Assembly (NCBI GenBank): GCA_035574155.1
Contig: DATLZD010000075.1
Span: 1-64,000 of the forward strand
From: HRBIN24 sp035574155
GTDB lineage: Bacteria; Chloroflexota; Dehalococcoidia; SM23-28-2; HRBIN24
DNA: 64,000 bases
Direction: 5' to 3'
In this document: piece by piece, positions 26,714 through 34,400 of the stretch
Layout: each line of letters starts with the position of its first letter
Position numbering within the stretch: position 1 is the first letter of the stretch
Made by a program: the position numbers and the translations under genes
Notes under the pieces: model-generated
Told to the model about the DNA's origin: nothing
What the model saw: the letters and a program-made list of their open reading frames with translations, nothing else
Database searches by the model: none

Positions 26714-27475
26714 ATGGAGCAGGAGCAAAGGCCCCCTTCCCTGCTGGTGGGATGCTGCGGCTGGCCCCAGGCCCGCTCCCGCTACTTCCACACGTTCCCC
26801 ATCGTGGAGCTGCAGGAGACCTTCTATGACCCGCCATCCCTGGAGCGGGCGCGAAAGCTGCGACAGGAGGCCCCGCCAGGCTTCTCCTTCTCCCTCAAGT
26901 CCTGGCAGGTGGTGACCCATCCCGCCACCAGCCCCACCTACCGTCGGCTGCGCCGCCCCCTGTCCGCTGAGGAGGCGGCCCAGGCGGGCTTCTTCCGGCC
27001 GACGGAGGCGGTGTGGCGGGCCTGGCAACGCACCCAGGAGGTGGCCGAGGCCCTGGACGCCCGGGCCGTCGTCTTTCAGTGCCCGCCCAGCTTCGTCCCC
27101 CAGGAGGAGAACGTGGAGAACCTGCGCCGCTTCTTCGGTGCCATGCAGCGGGGCCGCTGGCTGCTGGCCTGGGAGCCCCGTGGCCGCTGGCCGCCGGAGC
27201 TGGTGGCCTCCCTGTGCCGCGAGCTGGGGCTAGTGCACGTGGTGGACCCCTTCCAGGGGCGGCCGGCCTGGGGCCAGTACGCCTACTTCCGCCTCCACGG
27301 TCGGGGTGGCTACCGCTATCGCTACAGCGACGAAGAGCTGGCCCAGCTCCTGGCCATCTGCAGGGAGGAGCTAGAGCTGGGGCGTCGGCCCGTCTACGTC
27401 CTGTTCAACAACACCCAGATGGGTGAGGACGCGGCGCGCTTCCTGTCCCTGGCCAGGAGGGAGGGGTTGGCCTAG
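26714..27475 (+). CDS. DUF72 family protein
   Basis: A 253-residue TIM-barrel protein of the DUF72 (YecE-like) family. Recognisable parts are VGCCGWPQARSRYF at the N-terminus, ETFYDPP, FSFSLKSWQVVTHP, VVFQCPPSF, LAWEPRGRWP and YFRLHGRGGYRYRYSDEEL with YVLFNNTQMGEDA near the end. The biochemical role of the family is not established; a nuclease/repair link has been suggested. ATG 26714 is the first start after the divergent tRNA-Glu. The end overlaps the convergent anti-sigma gene by 4 nt. Confidence 0.88.
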   Translation: MEQEQRPPSLLVGCCGWPQARSRYFHTFPIVELQETFYDPPSLERARKLRQEAPPGFSFSLKSWQVVTHPATSPTYRRLRRPLSAEEAAQAGFFRPTEAVWRAWQRTQEVAEALDARAVVFQCPPSFVPQEENVENLRRFFGAMQRGRWLLAWEPRGRWPPELVASLCRELGLVHVVDPFQGRPAWGQYAYFRLHGRGGYRYRYSDEELAQLLAICREELELGRRPVYVLFNNTQMGEDAARFLSLARREGLA

Positions 27476-29382
27476 GGCGACGCGGAGGGGCGGGCAGGGA
27501 CCGAGCGCTCCGGCGTCGGCGTGGCTACGGGGGCGGTGGCGCCGGCGGTTGGCGTCGGCGTGGGGCCCGGCGTGGGAGTGGGGGTTGGGCTGGGAGCGGG
27601 CTGGGGAGGGGCCCCGCCGCCGGCAGGCGTCAGGACCTGTACGTAGACCGCTTCCAGGCCGAGGACGGTGGACTTGGCCTGCACCTCCACCTCACTGCCC
27701 GGCTCGGGGCGACCGGCGATATGCGTGTCGGGCCCGACATGCACCGTGGCGTCGCCCACCAGCCAGGTGCCGTCGGCGCGGACCTCGCGCAGGGTGCCCC
27801 GCAGCTGCACCAGAACCCCCGACTCCTGGCCCAGGACCACCACTGCCCCGCGGGCCTCCACCCGGTCGCCCTCGCGGACGGCCTCCACCCTGACCAGGGA
27901 GCCGGGCGGCGGTGGGCTGGCGCCGGGCGGAGGGTCCACGGCCGTGCCCCCCACCAGCCACTTGCCGCCGCTGGAGCCCTGGTAGAGCCCCTGCACCCAT
28001 AGGCTGCCGGAGGTGGGGGCGGCGGCGCTGAGGACCGTCACCTTGATGGCCACCAGCTCATCGCCCCGCCGCTGGGCCTGGACCCGGACGAAGGCCCCCT
28101 GTCGCGGCTCGCCGGCCTGGGCCTCGATAACGGTGGAAGGAGTGACGCGGAACAGCTGGCCGGCCACCCGCCACAGGGTGCCGCCCGAAGATAGGGAGAG
28201 GTCCTCCTCGGCTGTCCCATCCAGGGAGAAGGTGGAGACCAGGGCGGGGCCGCTCAGCAGGCGGACCTCGGTGGCCACCAGGGCATCGCTGCTGACATAG
28301 GCCCGCACCTGCACCGTGTCGCCCACAGTCACGGTGTCCAGGGCAGCCCCGCTGGCGAGGCGCACCAACCTGCCGTCCACGTCCAGCTCCTGTCCCTCGA
28401 CCCTCCGGACCACGCCGCGGATGATGAGCTCCTGCCCCGGAGAGCCCACCACCGCCACCGTGAGGGCCCGCATGACCCGGTCGGAGTCGCGGCCCACCAG
28501 GACCCGCACCAGCTTCCCCTCCTCGATGGGGACGTCGCCCAGCGTGATGTCGCCCACCCGGACCTGGTAGGGGCCGATGAGCCAGACGCCCGGCTCGGAG
28601 GTGGCCCTGGCCACCCCTTCTACCTGGAGCAGGCCCCCGGCGATGCTCTCGGCCGGCAGGGCCACGCCCCTGCCCGCCAGCCGCAGGCGGGCGTTGTGCA
28701 GGCCGGCGATGGTGGCTACCAGGTCATCCCGTGCCCCGGTCCCTGTCTGGCCCGCCAGGCGGATGAGGTAGGCCTGCTGCCGCTCCAGACGGGCCTGTGC
28801 CTGCTGGGCCAGAGGGGTGTCATGGCCCTCCAGGAGACGAGAGGCGCGGGCTGCCCGGGAGCGGAGGGCTGCCAGGGCCTCCCCCGGCACCTGGCCCTGG
28901 CGGGCCAGGGCCCTCTCGATTTCGGCGATCCGTCTATCGGCCTGGTCCAGGAGCAGCCGGGCGCGCGCCTCCCGGTCCCAGGTGACCAGCACCTGGGCCT
29001 CCTCGCCCAGCAGCTTGACCCGGTAAAGGGGGTCGCCGGGCAGGCTGCGAGAGGCGGCCATGACCGTAACCGTCAGGCCCCCCGCCACGATGGCCACCAC
29101 GCAGGCGGCGATGACGGCAGGCGCCAGCCACCGCCAGGGCCGCCGCACCCTGGCCGCCCGCAGTTGGGCGGCGCGGCGGCTGAAACGCAGCCAGCCCGAG
29201 GCCTGGGCGACGGGACGGGGCCGTGGCTCCCCCATCTCCCTGACGGCCTGGGCGGCCAGCAGCAAGGGGCGCAGTTCCTCGGCCAGGTCAGGGTAACGGG
29301 CGAGGCAGGACTCCAGCGACTCGCCCCGCTGCAGGGCGCTCAGGCAGTCGTCCAGGGCCTTCAGCAGGCGCCGGCGGCGCAT
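27472..29382 (-). CDS. Membrane-anchored anti-sigma-type protein with DUF5667 and DUF5666-like repeats
   Basis: A 636-residue protein. The N-terminal cytoplasmic part (1-80) has the LESCLARYPDLAEELRPLL motif common in sigma-linked proteins of Chloroflexota, without a zinc-finger HxxxCxxC. One transmembrane helix is at about 84-110. Outside, SLPGDPLYRVK begins a DUF5667 helical domain (to about 215), followed by several small beta-barrel repeats of DUF5666 type (about 235-580) and a PT-rich tail. It starts 2 nt after the ECF sigma gene, so an anti-sigma role is inferred from position. The signal could be cell-envelope state. Confidence 0.8.
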   Translation of the reverse strand: MRRRRLLKALDDCLSALQRGESLESCLARYPDLAEELRPLLLAAQAVREMGEPRPRPVAQASGWLRFSRRAAQLRAARVRRPWRWLAPAVIAACVVAIVAGGLTVTVMAASRSLPGDPLYRVKLLGEEAQVLVTWDREARARLLLDQADRRIAEIERALARQGQVPGEALAALRSRAARASRLLEGHDTPLAQQAQARLERQQAYLIRLAGQTGTGARDDLVATIAGLHNARLRLAGRGVALPAESIAGGLLQVEGVARATSEPGVWLIGPYQVRVGDITLGDVPIEEGKLVRVLVGRDSDRVMRALTVAVVGSPGQELIIRGVVRRVEGQELDVDGRLVRLASGAALDTVTVGDTVQVRAYVSSDALVATEVRLLSGPALVSTFSLDGTAEEDLSLSSGGTLWRVAGQLFRVTPSTVIEAQAGEPRQGAFVRVQAQRRGDELVAIKVTVLSAAAPTSGSLWVQGLYQGSSGGKWLVGGTAVDPPPGASPPPPGSLVRVEAVREGDRVEARGAVVVLGQESGVLVQLRGTLREVRADGTWLVGDATVHVGPDTHIAGRPEPGSEVEVQAKSTVLGLEAVYVQVLTPAGGGAPPQPAPSPTPTPTPGPTPTPTAGATAPVATPTPERSVPARPSASP

Positions 29383-29384
29383 GC

Positions 29385-30008
29385 CTACCTCTCCGCCTCC
29401 CGGAGGTAGCGCTCGAGGGCCCTCAGGGCGCGGTGTTGCAGGGACTTGACGGAGCCCTCGCTGCGGCCCATGGCGCGGGCGATGGTGCGGTTGTCCAGCC
29501 CGTGCACGAACTTGAGGATGATGACCTGTCGCTGCTCGTAGGTCAGGCGCTGCAGCGCCCGCTGCAGGTCCTGGCGCTGGAGGGAGGCCTCGGCGCCGGC
29601 CTCGGGGTTGTGGTCGGCCAGGGGTGGGGCTGCCTGGTCCAGGCTGACCTCTTGCCGGCGCTTGCGCTTGCGGTGGTGGTCCACCACGCAGTTGTGGGCG
29701 ATGCGGTAGATCCAGGCGGCCAGAGGCGTGCCGCGGAACCGATAACGGGGAAGCGCCTCCAGGACCCTAAGCATCACCTCGGAGGCGATGTCCTCCGCCA
29801 GGGCGGCGTCGCTGGTCTGGAGCAGGGCATACGAGTAGACGCGAGGGTAGTAGTGCTCGTAGATCCAGGCCAGGGCCCGCTCGTCCAGGTGCTGGGCACG
29901 CTGCACCAGCTCCCACTCCTTCTGGGCCTGGGCCTCCCGTGCCCAAAAGGGGTGGGCCGCGTCGCTGGCGGGCGGGTCTAACGGCTCGGACAAGGCTATG
30001 GCCAACAC
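29385..30008 (-). CDS. ECF-family RNA polymerase sigma factor
   Basis: A sigma-70-family factor of about 207 residues. Region 2 is clear (ALAWIYEHYYPRVYSYAL, then AEDIASEVMLRVLEALPRY and AAWIYRIAHNCVVDHHRKRKR); region 4 has LTYEQRQVIILKFVHGLDNRTIARAMGRSEGSVKSLQHRAL. The start is uncertain: GTG 30008 (chosen, GGGGG 9 nt upstream) or GTG 30038. Both lie at a perfect inverted repeat (30008-30042). The downstream gene encodes its presumed membrane-bound antagonist. Confidence 0.9.
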   Translation of the reverse strand: MLAIALSEPLDPPASDAAHPFWAREAQAQKEWELVQRAQHLDERALAWIYEHYYPRVYSYALLQTSDAALAEDIASEVMLRVLEALPRYRFRGTPLAAWIYRIAHNCVVDHHRKRKRRQEVSLDQAAPPLADHNPEAGAEASLQRQDLQRALQRLTYEQRQVIILKFVHGLDNRTIARAMGRSEGSVKSLQHRALRALERYLREAER

Positions 30009-30042
30009 CTCGTGCGTCCCCCAGCAGGAAAAACGCACGAGG
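30008..30042. repeat. Perfect 10-bp inverted repeat at the sigma-factor start
   Basis: CCTCGTGCGT (30008-30017) and ACGCACGAGG (30033-30042) are exact reverse complements separated by 15 nt. In mRNA they would form a hairpin holding both candidate start codons, or as DNA form a protein site. Either could regulate the sigma factor. Confidence 0.6.
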
Positions 30043-30069
30043 CATATCTCTGGTTACGTCTAAGTGTAA

Positions 30070-30294
30070 TCAGTCGTCTCCGGTCTCAGGGGACAGGCCC
30101 AGCAGGCGGCGTCGCGCCCGCTCGTAACGCTCTTTGGCCCGCGCTTCCCGGTTCAGTAGCCCCTTGAGGCGGGGAGGGTCTAGCCTCTCCCCTTCCAACA
30201 GGACCCGATGGAGGGCCTCCAGTTGCTGCAGCCAGGAGCGGTAGGCTTCCAGGTATTCCCGCTTGAGGTCTTCGTTGGGCGGGACGGGGGACAC
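30070..30294 (-). CDS. 74-residue helical hypothetical protein
   Basis: A short charged protein, nearly all helix-forming (REYLEAYRSWLQQLEALHRVLL, positions 12-33; then LNREARAKERYERARRRLLG), possibly a coiled coil. GTG 30294 directly follows the stop of the TPP enzyme, with GGGAGGG about 9 nt upstream, so it is probably translated by coupling. It precedes the sigma factor on the same strand. No family recognised. Confidence 0.55.
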   Translation of the reverse strand: MSPVPPNEDLKREYLEAYRSWLQQLEALHRVLLEGERLDPPRLKGLLNREARAKERYERARRRLLGLSPETGDD

Positions 30295-31968
30295 CTACAG
30301 GAACCCTCCCCGCACGGAGCCGGCGATGGCCACGTCTATCAGTCGCGGCTCCTGGGCCTGCTGGGCCTCCCGTACGGCTGGCCCAATGTCCTGCGGGTCT
30401 TCCAGCCTCACCCCCTTCACGCCGAAGGCCCTGGCCAGGGCCACGAAGTCCACCTCGGGGTCGGTCAGGTCCATGGCCACAAAGGCCCGCCCCGCCGCCC
30501 CCTCTCCCAGATATTCCAGCATGTTGAGCTTGAGGATGCGGTAGCTGGCGTTGTTGGCGATGACCCAGGTGACCGGCACGCCATGGTGGGCTGCCGTCCA
30601 CAGGGCCTGTATGGTGTAAAGGGCGGAGCCATCGCCCACCACCGCCAGCACCGGCCGCTCTGGACAGGCCAGCTTGAGGCCGATGGGCGCCGGCATGCCA
30701 GGCCCCAGCCCACCGCCAGCAGCCCGGAAGTGTTGTCCCGGCCCCAGCGACAGGTGGCGTCCCAGCTGTCCACCGACGGTGATGGACTCGTCGTAGAGCA
30801 GGGTCTCGGGGTGCAGGGCTCGGGCCAGCTCGTAGGCGAAGCGGGCCGGCGGCATGGGCCGCTCGTCCCAGCGTTGGCGGGCGCTGGCGTCCATGGCCTG
30901 GGCCATGGCCTGGCGCAGGGAGGCCACCGCCTCCCGCCGCCGTTGGGCCGCCTCCCTCTGGCCCGGCGTCAGCCGCCTGGCCACCGCCTCCGCCAGCTCC
31001 TGCAGCGCCTGGGCTGGGTCGGCCAGGATGGCCAGGTGCACGGGCCAGTTCTTCCCCAGCTCCCAGGGGTCCAGGTCGATCTGGACCACGCGGCAGCCGG
31101 CGGGGAAGGGGTTCTCAGGGATGGGGAAGAGCCCGCGGAAGACTGGGGTCCCCACCGCCAGCACCAGGTCGGCCGCCGAGAGCTGGGCCTTGAGCCCCGC
31201 CGCCGATACCACGTTGAGGGGGCCGGCGTACAGGGGGTGGTCGGCGCCCACCGGCCCCACGGCACCGAAGGAGACGTGGAGCCGAGCCCCCACCATATCC
31301 GCCAGGGCAGCCAACTGGCGATGGGCATGGGCGGCCCCCGCCCCCGCCACCACCACGGGCGACTGGGCCTCCGCCAGCCACTGGGCAGCCTCCTCCACCG
31401 CCTCCCGCTCGGGGCGGACCGCCGTGCGGGCGTAGCTGGGGGGCGCCACCTCGGCCTCGGCCTCCTCGTCCATGACGTTGGTGGGCACCGACAGCAGCAC
31501 CGGCCCCTGGGGCGGGGCCATCGCCACCTGGAAGGCCCTGCGCAACAGCATGGGCAGGTCGGCGGCGTCCTGGACCTCGACCGCCCACTTGGTGACGCTG
31601 CGGGCCATGCCCACCACGTCGCCCCAGAGGATGGGCTCCTGCTGGCCCCCCCGCTGCGGGTGCTGGCCCACGTAGACCACCATGGGGGCCCTCGTCCAGT
31701 AGGCGTTGTAGAGCATGCCCATGGCGTTGCCCAGCCCAGGGGTGATGTGCAGCTGCACGAAGGCGGGCACCGGCGACAGCCGGGAGTAGCCGTCAGCTAT
31801 TCCCACGGCCACGCCCTCGTGCAGGGCCAGCACGTATTGCAGCTGCGGGTAGTCGTTGAGGGCGTCCATGAAGGCCTGTTCGGTGGTGCCGGGGTTCCCG
31901 AAGACGTGGCGGACGCCTGCCGCCAGCATCTGCTCCAGCATGAGGTAGCGGCCTTGCCTGCGGGACAC
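30295..31968 (-). CDS. Thiamine-pyrophosphate enzyme, benzoylformate-decarboxylase-like
   Basis: A 557-residue member of the TPP-dependent decarboxylase/synthase family. The cofactor-activating Glu is E51 (LALHEGVAVGIADG), the central nucleotide-fold domain spans about 190-330, and the Mg-TPP motif starts with VVGDGSALY and ends with the NN of VIANNASYRIL. HITPGLGNAMGMLYNAY and GQHPQRGGQ are reminiscent of benzoylformate decarboxylase rather than acetolactate synthase. The substrate is probably a 2-oxoacid and is not identified. The start is GTG 31968. Head of a possible operon with the 74-residue protein and the sigma/anti-sigma pair. Confidence 0.85.
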   Translation of the reverse strand: MSRRQGRYLMLEQMLAAGVRHVFGNPGTTEQAFMDALNDYPQLQYVLALHEGVAVGIADGYSRLSPVPAFVQLHITPGLGNAMGMLYNAYWTRAPMVVYVGQHPQRGGQQEPILWGDVVGMARSVTKWAVEVQDAADLPMLLRRAFQVAMAPPQGPVLLSVPTNVMDEEAEAEVAPPSYARTAVRPEREAVEEAAQWLAEAQSPVVVAGAGAAHAHRQLAALADMVGARLHVSFGAVGPVGADHPLYAGPLNVVSAAGLKAQLSAADLVLAVGTPVFRGLFPIPENPFPAGCRVVQIDLDPWELGKNWPVHLAILADPAQALQELAEAVARRLTPGQREAAQRRREAVASLRQAMAQAMDASARQRWDERPMPPARFAYELARALHPETLLYDESITVGGQLGRHLSLGPGQHFRAAGGGLGPGMPAPIGLKLACPERPVLAVVGDGSALYTIQALWTAAHHGVPVTWVIANNASYRILKLNMLEYLGEGAAGRAFVAMDLTDPEVDFVALARAFGVKGVRLEDPQDIGPAVREAQQAQEPRLIDVAIAGSVRGGFL

Positions 31969-32252
31969 CGCCTCGACCCTCGGCGCCGACTGCAGCAGGC
32001 CTATAGTATCATCCGCCGTCGGCCCCCGTCACGGCACGGGGCGGCCGGGACAGGGCGCCTGGGCACCATCCATGGCCCGGGGCCCGCTGGCAGGGGCCGC
32101 TCTGGACGCCTGGGGGCAGGCCTCGAGGCCCCTGCCCGCTACGGGCCTAGCGGTAGCGGGCAGCTGTCGGCGTTCAGGGACCCCCGGTGGCCATGGCGGC
32201 CTGTGGCCACCCACGGGACAGTGGCTAGGGGCCGCCGTGAAGGCGGAGGAAG
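31969..32252. other. Intergenic region with three stem-loops, no gene seen
   Basis: This 284-bp gap lies between the TPP-enzyme start and tRNA-Glu. It contains perfect inverted repeats: CTGCCCGCTAC (32132-32142) with GTAGCGGGCAG (32153-32163), and GGTGGCCA (32186-32193) with TGGCCACC (32204-32211). A third stem, GGGCAGG with CCTGCCC (about 32114-32137), competes with the first. They lie downstream of the minus-strand tRNAs and may be a terminator array or a structured RNA. Confidence 0.4.
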
Positions 32253-32329
32253 TGGTGGCGCCTGCGGGATTCGAACCCGCGATCTCCGCCTTGAGAGGGC
32301 GGTGTCCTGGGCCACTAGACGAAGGCGCC
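32253..32329 (-). tRNA. tRNA-Glu (anticodon CTC)
   Basis: Acceptor GGCGCCT/AGGCGCC, anticodon loop CTCTCAA closed by CCGCC/GGCGG, T-arm CGGGTTCGAATCCCG, encoded CCA. It follows tRNA-Gln by 6 nt on the same strand. Confidence 0.96.
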
Positions 32330-32335
32330 ACTCAT

Positions 32336-32410
32336 TGGCTGCGGGGCTAGGATTCGAACCTAGAACCTCCTGGTCCAGAGCCAGGCGTGCTACCGTTACA
32401 CCACCCCGCA
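32336..32410 (-). tRNA. tRNA-Gln (anticodon CTG)
   Basis: Acceptor TGCGGGG/CCCCGCA, anticodon loop CTCTGGA closed by CCTGG/CCAGG, T-arm CTAGGTTCGAATCCTAG, encoded CCA. The first base is T, as in many tRNA-Gln molecules. It lies downstream of gltX and the His-rich gene on the same strand. Confidence 0.96.
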
Positions 32411-32470
32411 GCGCCAAGACCGATTTTAACAGCCCGCCCCCGCTAGCTGCAAAGGGGAGCCCTGGCGGCC

Positions 32471-32710
32471 TTAGCTCACGTGGGGATGGCTATGGTCGTG
32501 GATGTGGCCCTCGTGCTCGTGCTCCCGCTGCGGGTTCTCATGGGGCGCGTGGGAATGGGTCACCGCAGGATGGTTGTGTTCATGGGTGTGGGTCGCCACC
32601 AGGTGCTCCACCTCGCCACCGATGCCGCCCTTCACATGGTGCACTATGTGCACGTGCTGGTGGCTGTGGACCATCTCCTCGTGGCTGTGCTCCTGGAACC
32701 CGCTGGTCAT
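32471..32710 (-). CDS. Histidine-rich small protein (79 aa), putative metal binder
   Basis: A 79-residue protein containing 23 histidines, arranged as HxH and HxHxH runs through the whole length with many Glu residues, and no Cys or hydrophobic segment. Such a sequence should bind Ni, Co, Zn or Cu in the cytoplasm. AGGAGG lies about 10 nt before ATG 32710. It shares no overlap with gltX, 53 nt upstream. A metal-storage or metallochaperone role is an inference from composition. Short homologues of this style seem to exist in Actinobacteria and Chloroflexota, but I could not search for them. Confidence 0.8.
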   Translation of the reverse strand: MTSGFQEHSHEEMVHSHQHVHIVHHVKGGIGGEVEHLVATHTHEHNHPAVTHSHAPHENPQREHEHEGHIHDHSHPHVS

Positions 32711-32763
32711 GGCCGCCCCACCTCCTCGACGCTCTACTCATTTTAGCAAGGGGACGCTCGCTC

Positions 32764-34239
32764 CTAGGCCTCCCTCCGCAATTTCGAGAGGGCCTCCTCC
32801 AGCCGTGGCAGCGTCCTCTCCCTCCCCAGCAGCTCCATGCTCTGGAAGAGGGGCGGCGAGACGGTCCGGCCCGTCACCGCCACCCGCAGCAGCATGAACA
32901 GGTCGCCCGTCTTCAGGCCCAGCTCCTGGGCCAAGGGCCGCAGGGTGCCCTCCAGGGCCTCCGCTGTCCAGTCGGGCAGGGCCTGCAGCCTCAACAGGGC
33001 AGCCTCCAGCGCCCGCGCCGCTTCCTGGGGAGAGGAGGCGAAGCGCTTCCCCAGCAAGTCCGCCAGGGACGGCTCCACCCGTTCGGCGAAGAGGAAGGCG
33101 GCCATCTCCACCGCCTCGGCCAGGGTGCGGATCCGCTCCTGCAGCAGGGGCACCGCCCGCAACAGAAGGCCCTGGTCCACCTGCCCGAAACGGCGCTGGA
33201 AGTAGGGCAGGAGGCGACGGGCCAGCTCCTCCGGCGGGAGGGAGCGGATATAGACGCCGTTCATCCAGTCCAGCTTCTCCTGGTTGAAGATGGCCGGACT
33301 GGCCGACACGCGGTCCAGGTCGAAGTGGCGCACGAAGGTCTCCCGGTCTATGACCTCGGTGTGGTCATCGAGGGACCACCCCAGCAGGCCCAGGAAGTTG
33401 AACAGGGCCTCGGGTAGGTAGCCCTTCTCCCGCAGCTCCCGCACCGACATGTCCCCGTGACGCTTGGAGAGCTTGGACCGGTCGGGTCCCAGGATCATGG
33501 GCAGGTGGGCGAAGCTCGGTGGCTCCCAGCCGAAGGCGTCGTAGAGCAAGACGTGGCGGGGCGTGGAGGGGATCCACTCCTCGCCCCTCAGCACATGGGT
33601 GATGCGCATGTAGTGATCGTCCACCACGCTGGCCAGGTGGTAGACCGGGTAGCCGTCGGACTTCAACAGCACGAAGTCGTCCAGGGTGTCATTGCGCACG
33701 GTGATGTGGCCCCGGATCAGGTCGCGGAAGGCGGTCTCCCCCCAGAGGGGCGTGCGGAAGCGGACCACGGGCGTTATGCCCTGGGCCTCCATCTCCCTGC
33801 GCTCCCCGTCCGTCAGGTCGCGGCAGCGGCGGTCGTAGCGCGGCGGCTGGCGTCGGGCCATCTGCTCCTGGCGGACCCGCTCCAGCCGCTCGGGCGAGCA
33901 GTAGCAGTAGTAAGCGTGGCCCGCCTCCACCAGCCTGCGCGCCTCCCGCTGGTAGAGGTCGAGGCGTCGGGACTGGACGTAGGGACCGTAGGGGCCGACG
34001 TCACGCGACGGGTCTTGCGGGTCGGGTCCCTCGTCCCACTCCAGGCCCAGCCACAGCAGGGCATCCATGATGGCCTCCACCGCTCCGGGGACCAGGCGCT
34101 CACGGTCCGTGTCCTCGATGCGCAGGACGAAGGCGCCGCCGTGGTGCCTGGCGAACAGCCAGTTGAACAGGGCGGTGCGCAGGTTGCCCACGTGAGGCTC
34201 CCCCGTGGGGGAGGGAGGGAAGCGGACGCGGACGCTCAT
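32764..34239 (-). CDS. gltX: Glutamyl-tRNA synthetase
   Basis: A 491-residue class I synthetase. The HIGH-region is RFPPSPTGEPHVGNLRTALFNW (positions 5-26; HVGN in place of HIGH) and the KMSKS loop reads KLSKRHG. Connection and anticodon-binding domains follow. It charges tRNA-Glu; because tRNA-Gln(CTG) and tRNA-Glu(CTC) lie just downstream, a non-discriminating enzyme that also makes Glu-tRNA-Gln is possible. ATG 34239 starts the conserved MSVRVRFPPSPTG. TACAAT (34248-34253, minus strand) lies 14 nt upstream, implying a very short leader. Confidence 0.96.
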   Translation of the reverse strand: MSVRVRFPPSPTGEPHVGNLRTALFNWLFARHHGGAFVLRIEDTDRERLVPGAVEAIMDALLWLGLEWDEGPDPQDPSRDVGPYGPYVQSRRLDLYQREARRLVEAGHAYYCYCSPERLERVRQEQMARRQPPRYDRRCRDLTDGERREMEAQGITPVVRFRTPLWGETAFRDLIRGHITVRNDTLDDFVLLKSDGYPVYHLASVVDDHYMRITHVLRGEEWIPSTPRHVLLYDAFGWEPPSFAHLPMILGPDRSKLSKRHGDMSVRELREKGYLPEALFNFLGLLGWSLDDHTEVIDRETFVRHFDLDRVSASPAIFNQEKLDWMNGVYIRSLPPEELARRLLPYFQRRFGQVDQGLLLRAVPLLQERIRTLAEAVEMAAFLFAERVEPSLADLLGKRFASSPQEAARALEAALLRLQALPDWTAEALEGTLRPLAQELGLKTGDLFMLLRVAVTGRTVSPPLFQSMELLGRERTLPRLEEALSKLRREA

Positions 34240-34350
34240 GCCTCTGCCATTGTAGCAGAGGGCCCCCGACCCAGCGTTGCCCGTCCCCATGGAGGCAGGT
34301 AAGGCAACGAGGGGACCGTAGTCCCCGCCGCGGGTGGGAGGATGTGGGGG

Positions 34351-34379
34351 TTGACGCCGACGCCCCCGACAGCTATAAG
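34351..34379 (+). promoter_or_regulatory. Promoter of the padR-modABC operon
   Basis: TTGACG (34351-34356), an exact 17-nt spacer and TATAAG (34374-34379). Transcription would begin about 34386, inside the inverted repeat that covers the regulator's start codon. Confidence 0.75.
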
Positions 34380-34381
34380 TG

Positions 34382-34400
34382 ATAGTCAGATTTTGACTAT
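34382..34400. promoter_or_regulatory. Inverted-repeat operator overlapping the padR start codon
   Basis: ATAGTCA (34382-34388), GATTT and TGACTAT (34394-34400): perfect 7-bp arms that begin 2 nt after the -10 box and end inside the ATG. This fits an autoregulatory site for the PadR protein encoded directly after it. Confidence 0.65.

Noticed and set aside
27475..27630. Tandem PT-repeat array as a minisatellite
   Set aside because: It encodes a low-complexity Pro/Thr linker at the end of a surface protein, common in such proteins.
30208..33417. 1069-codon plus-strand ORF
   Set aside because: It runs across two tRNA genes and is antisense to the TPP enzyme and gltX. The composition is that of a shadow frame.
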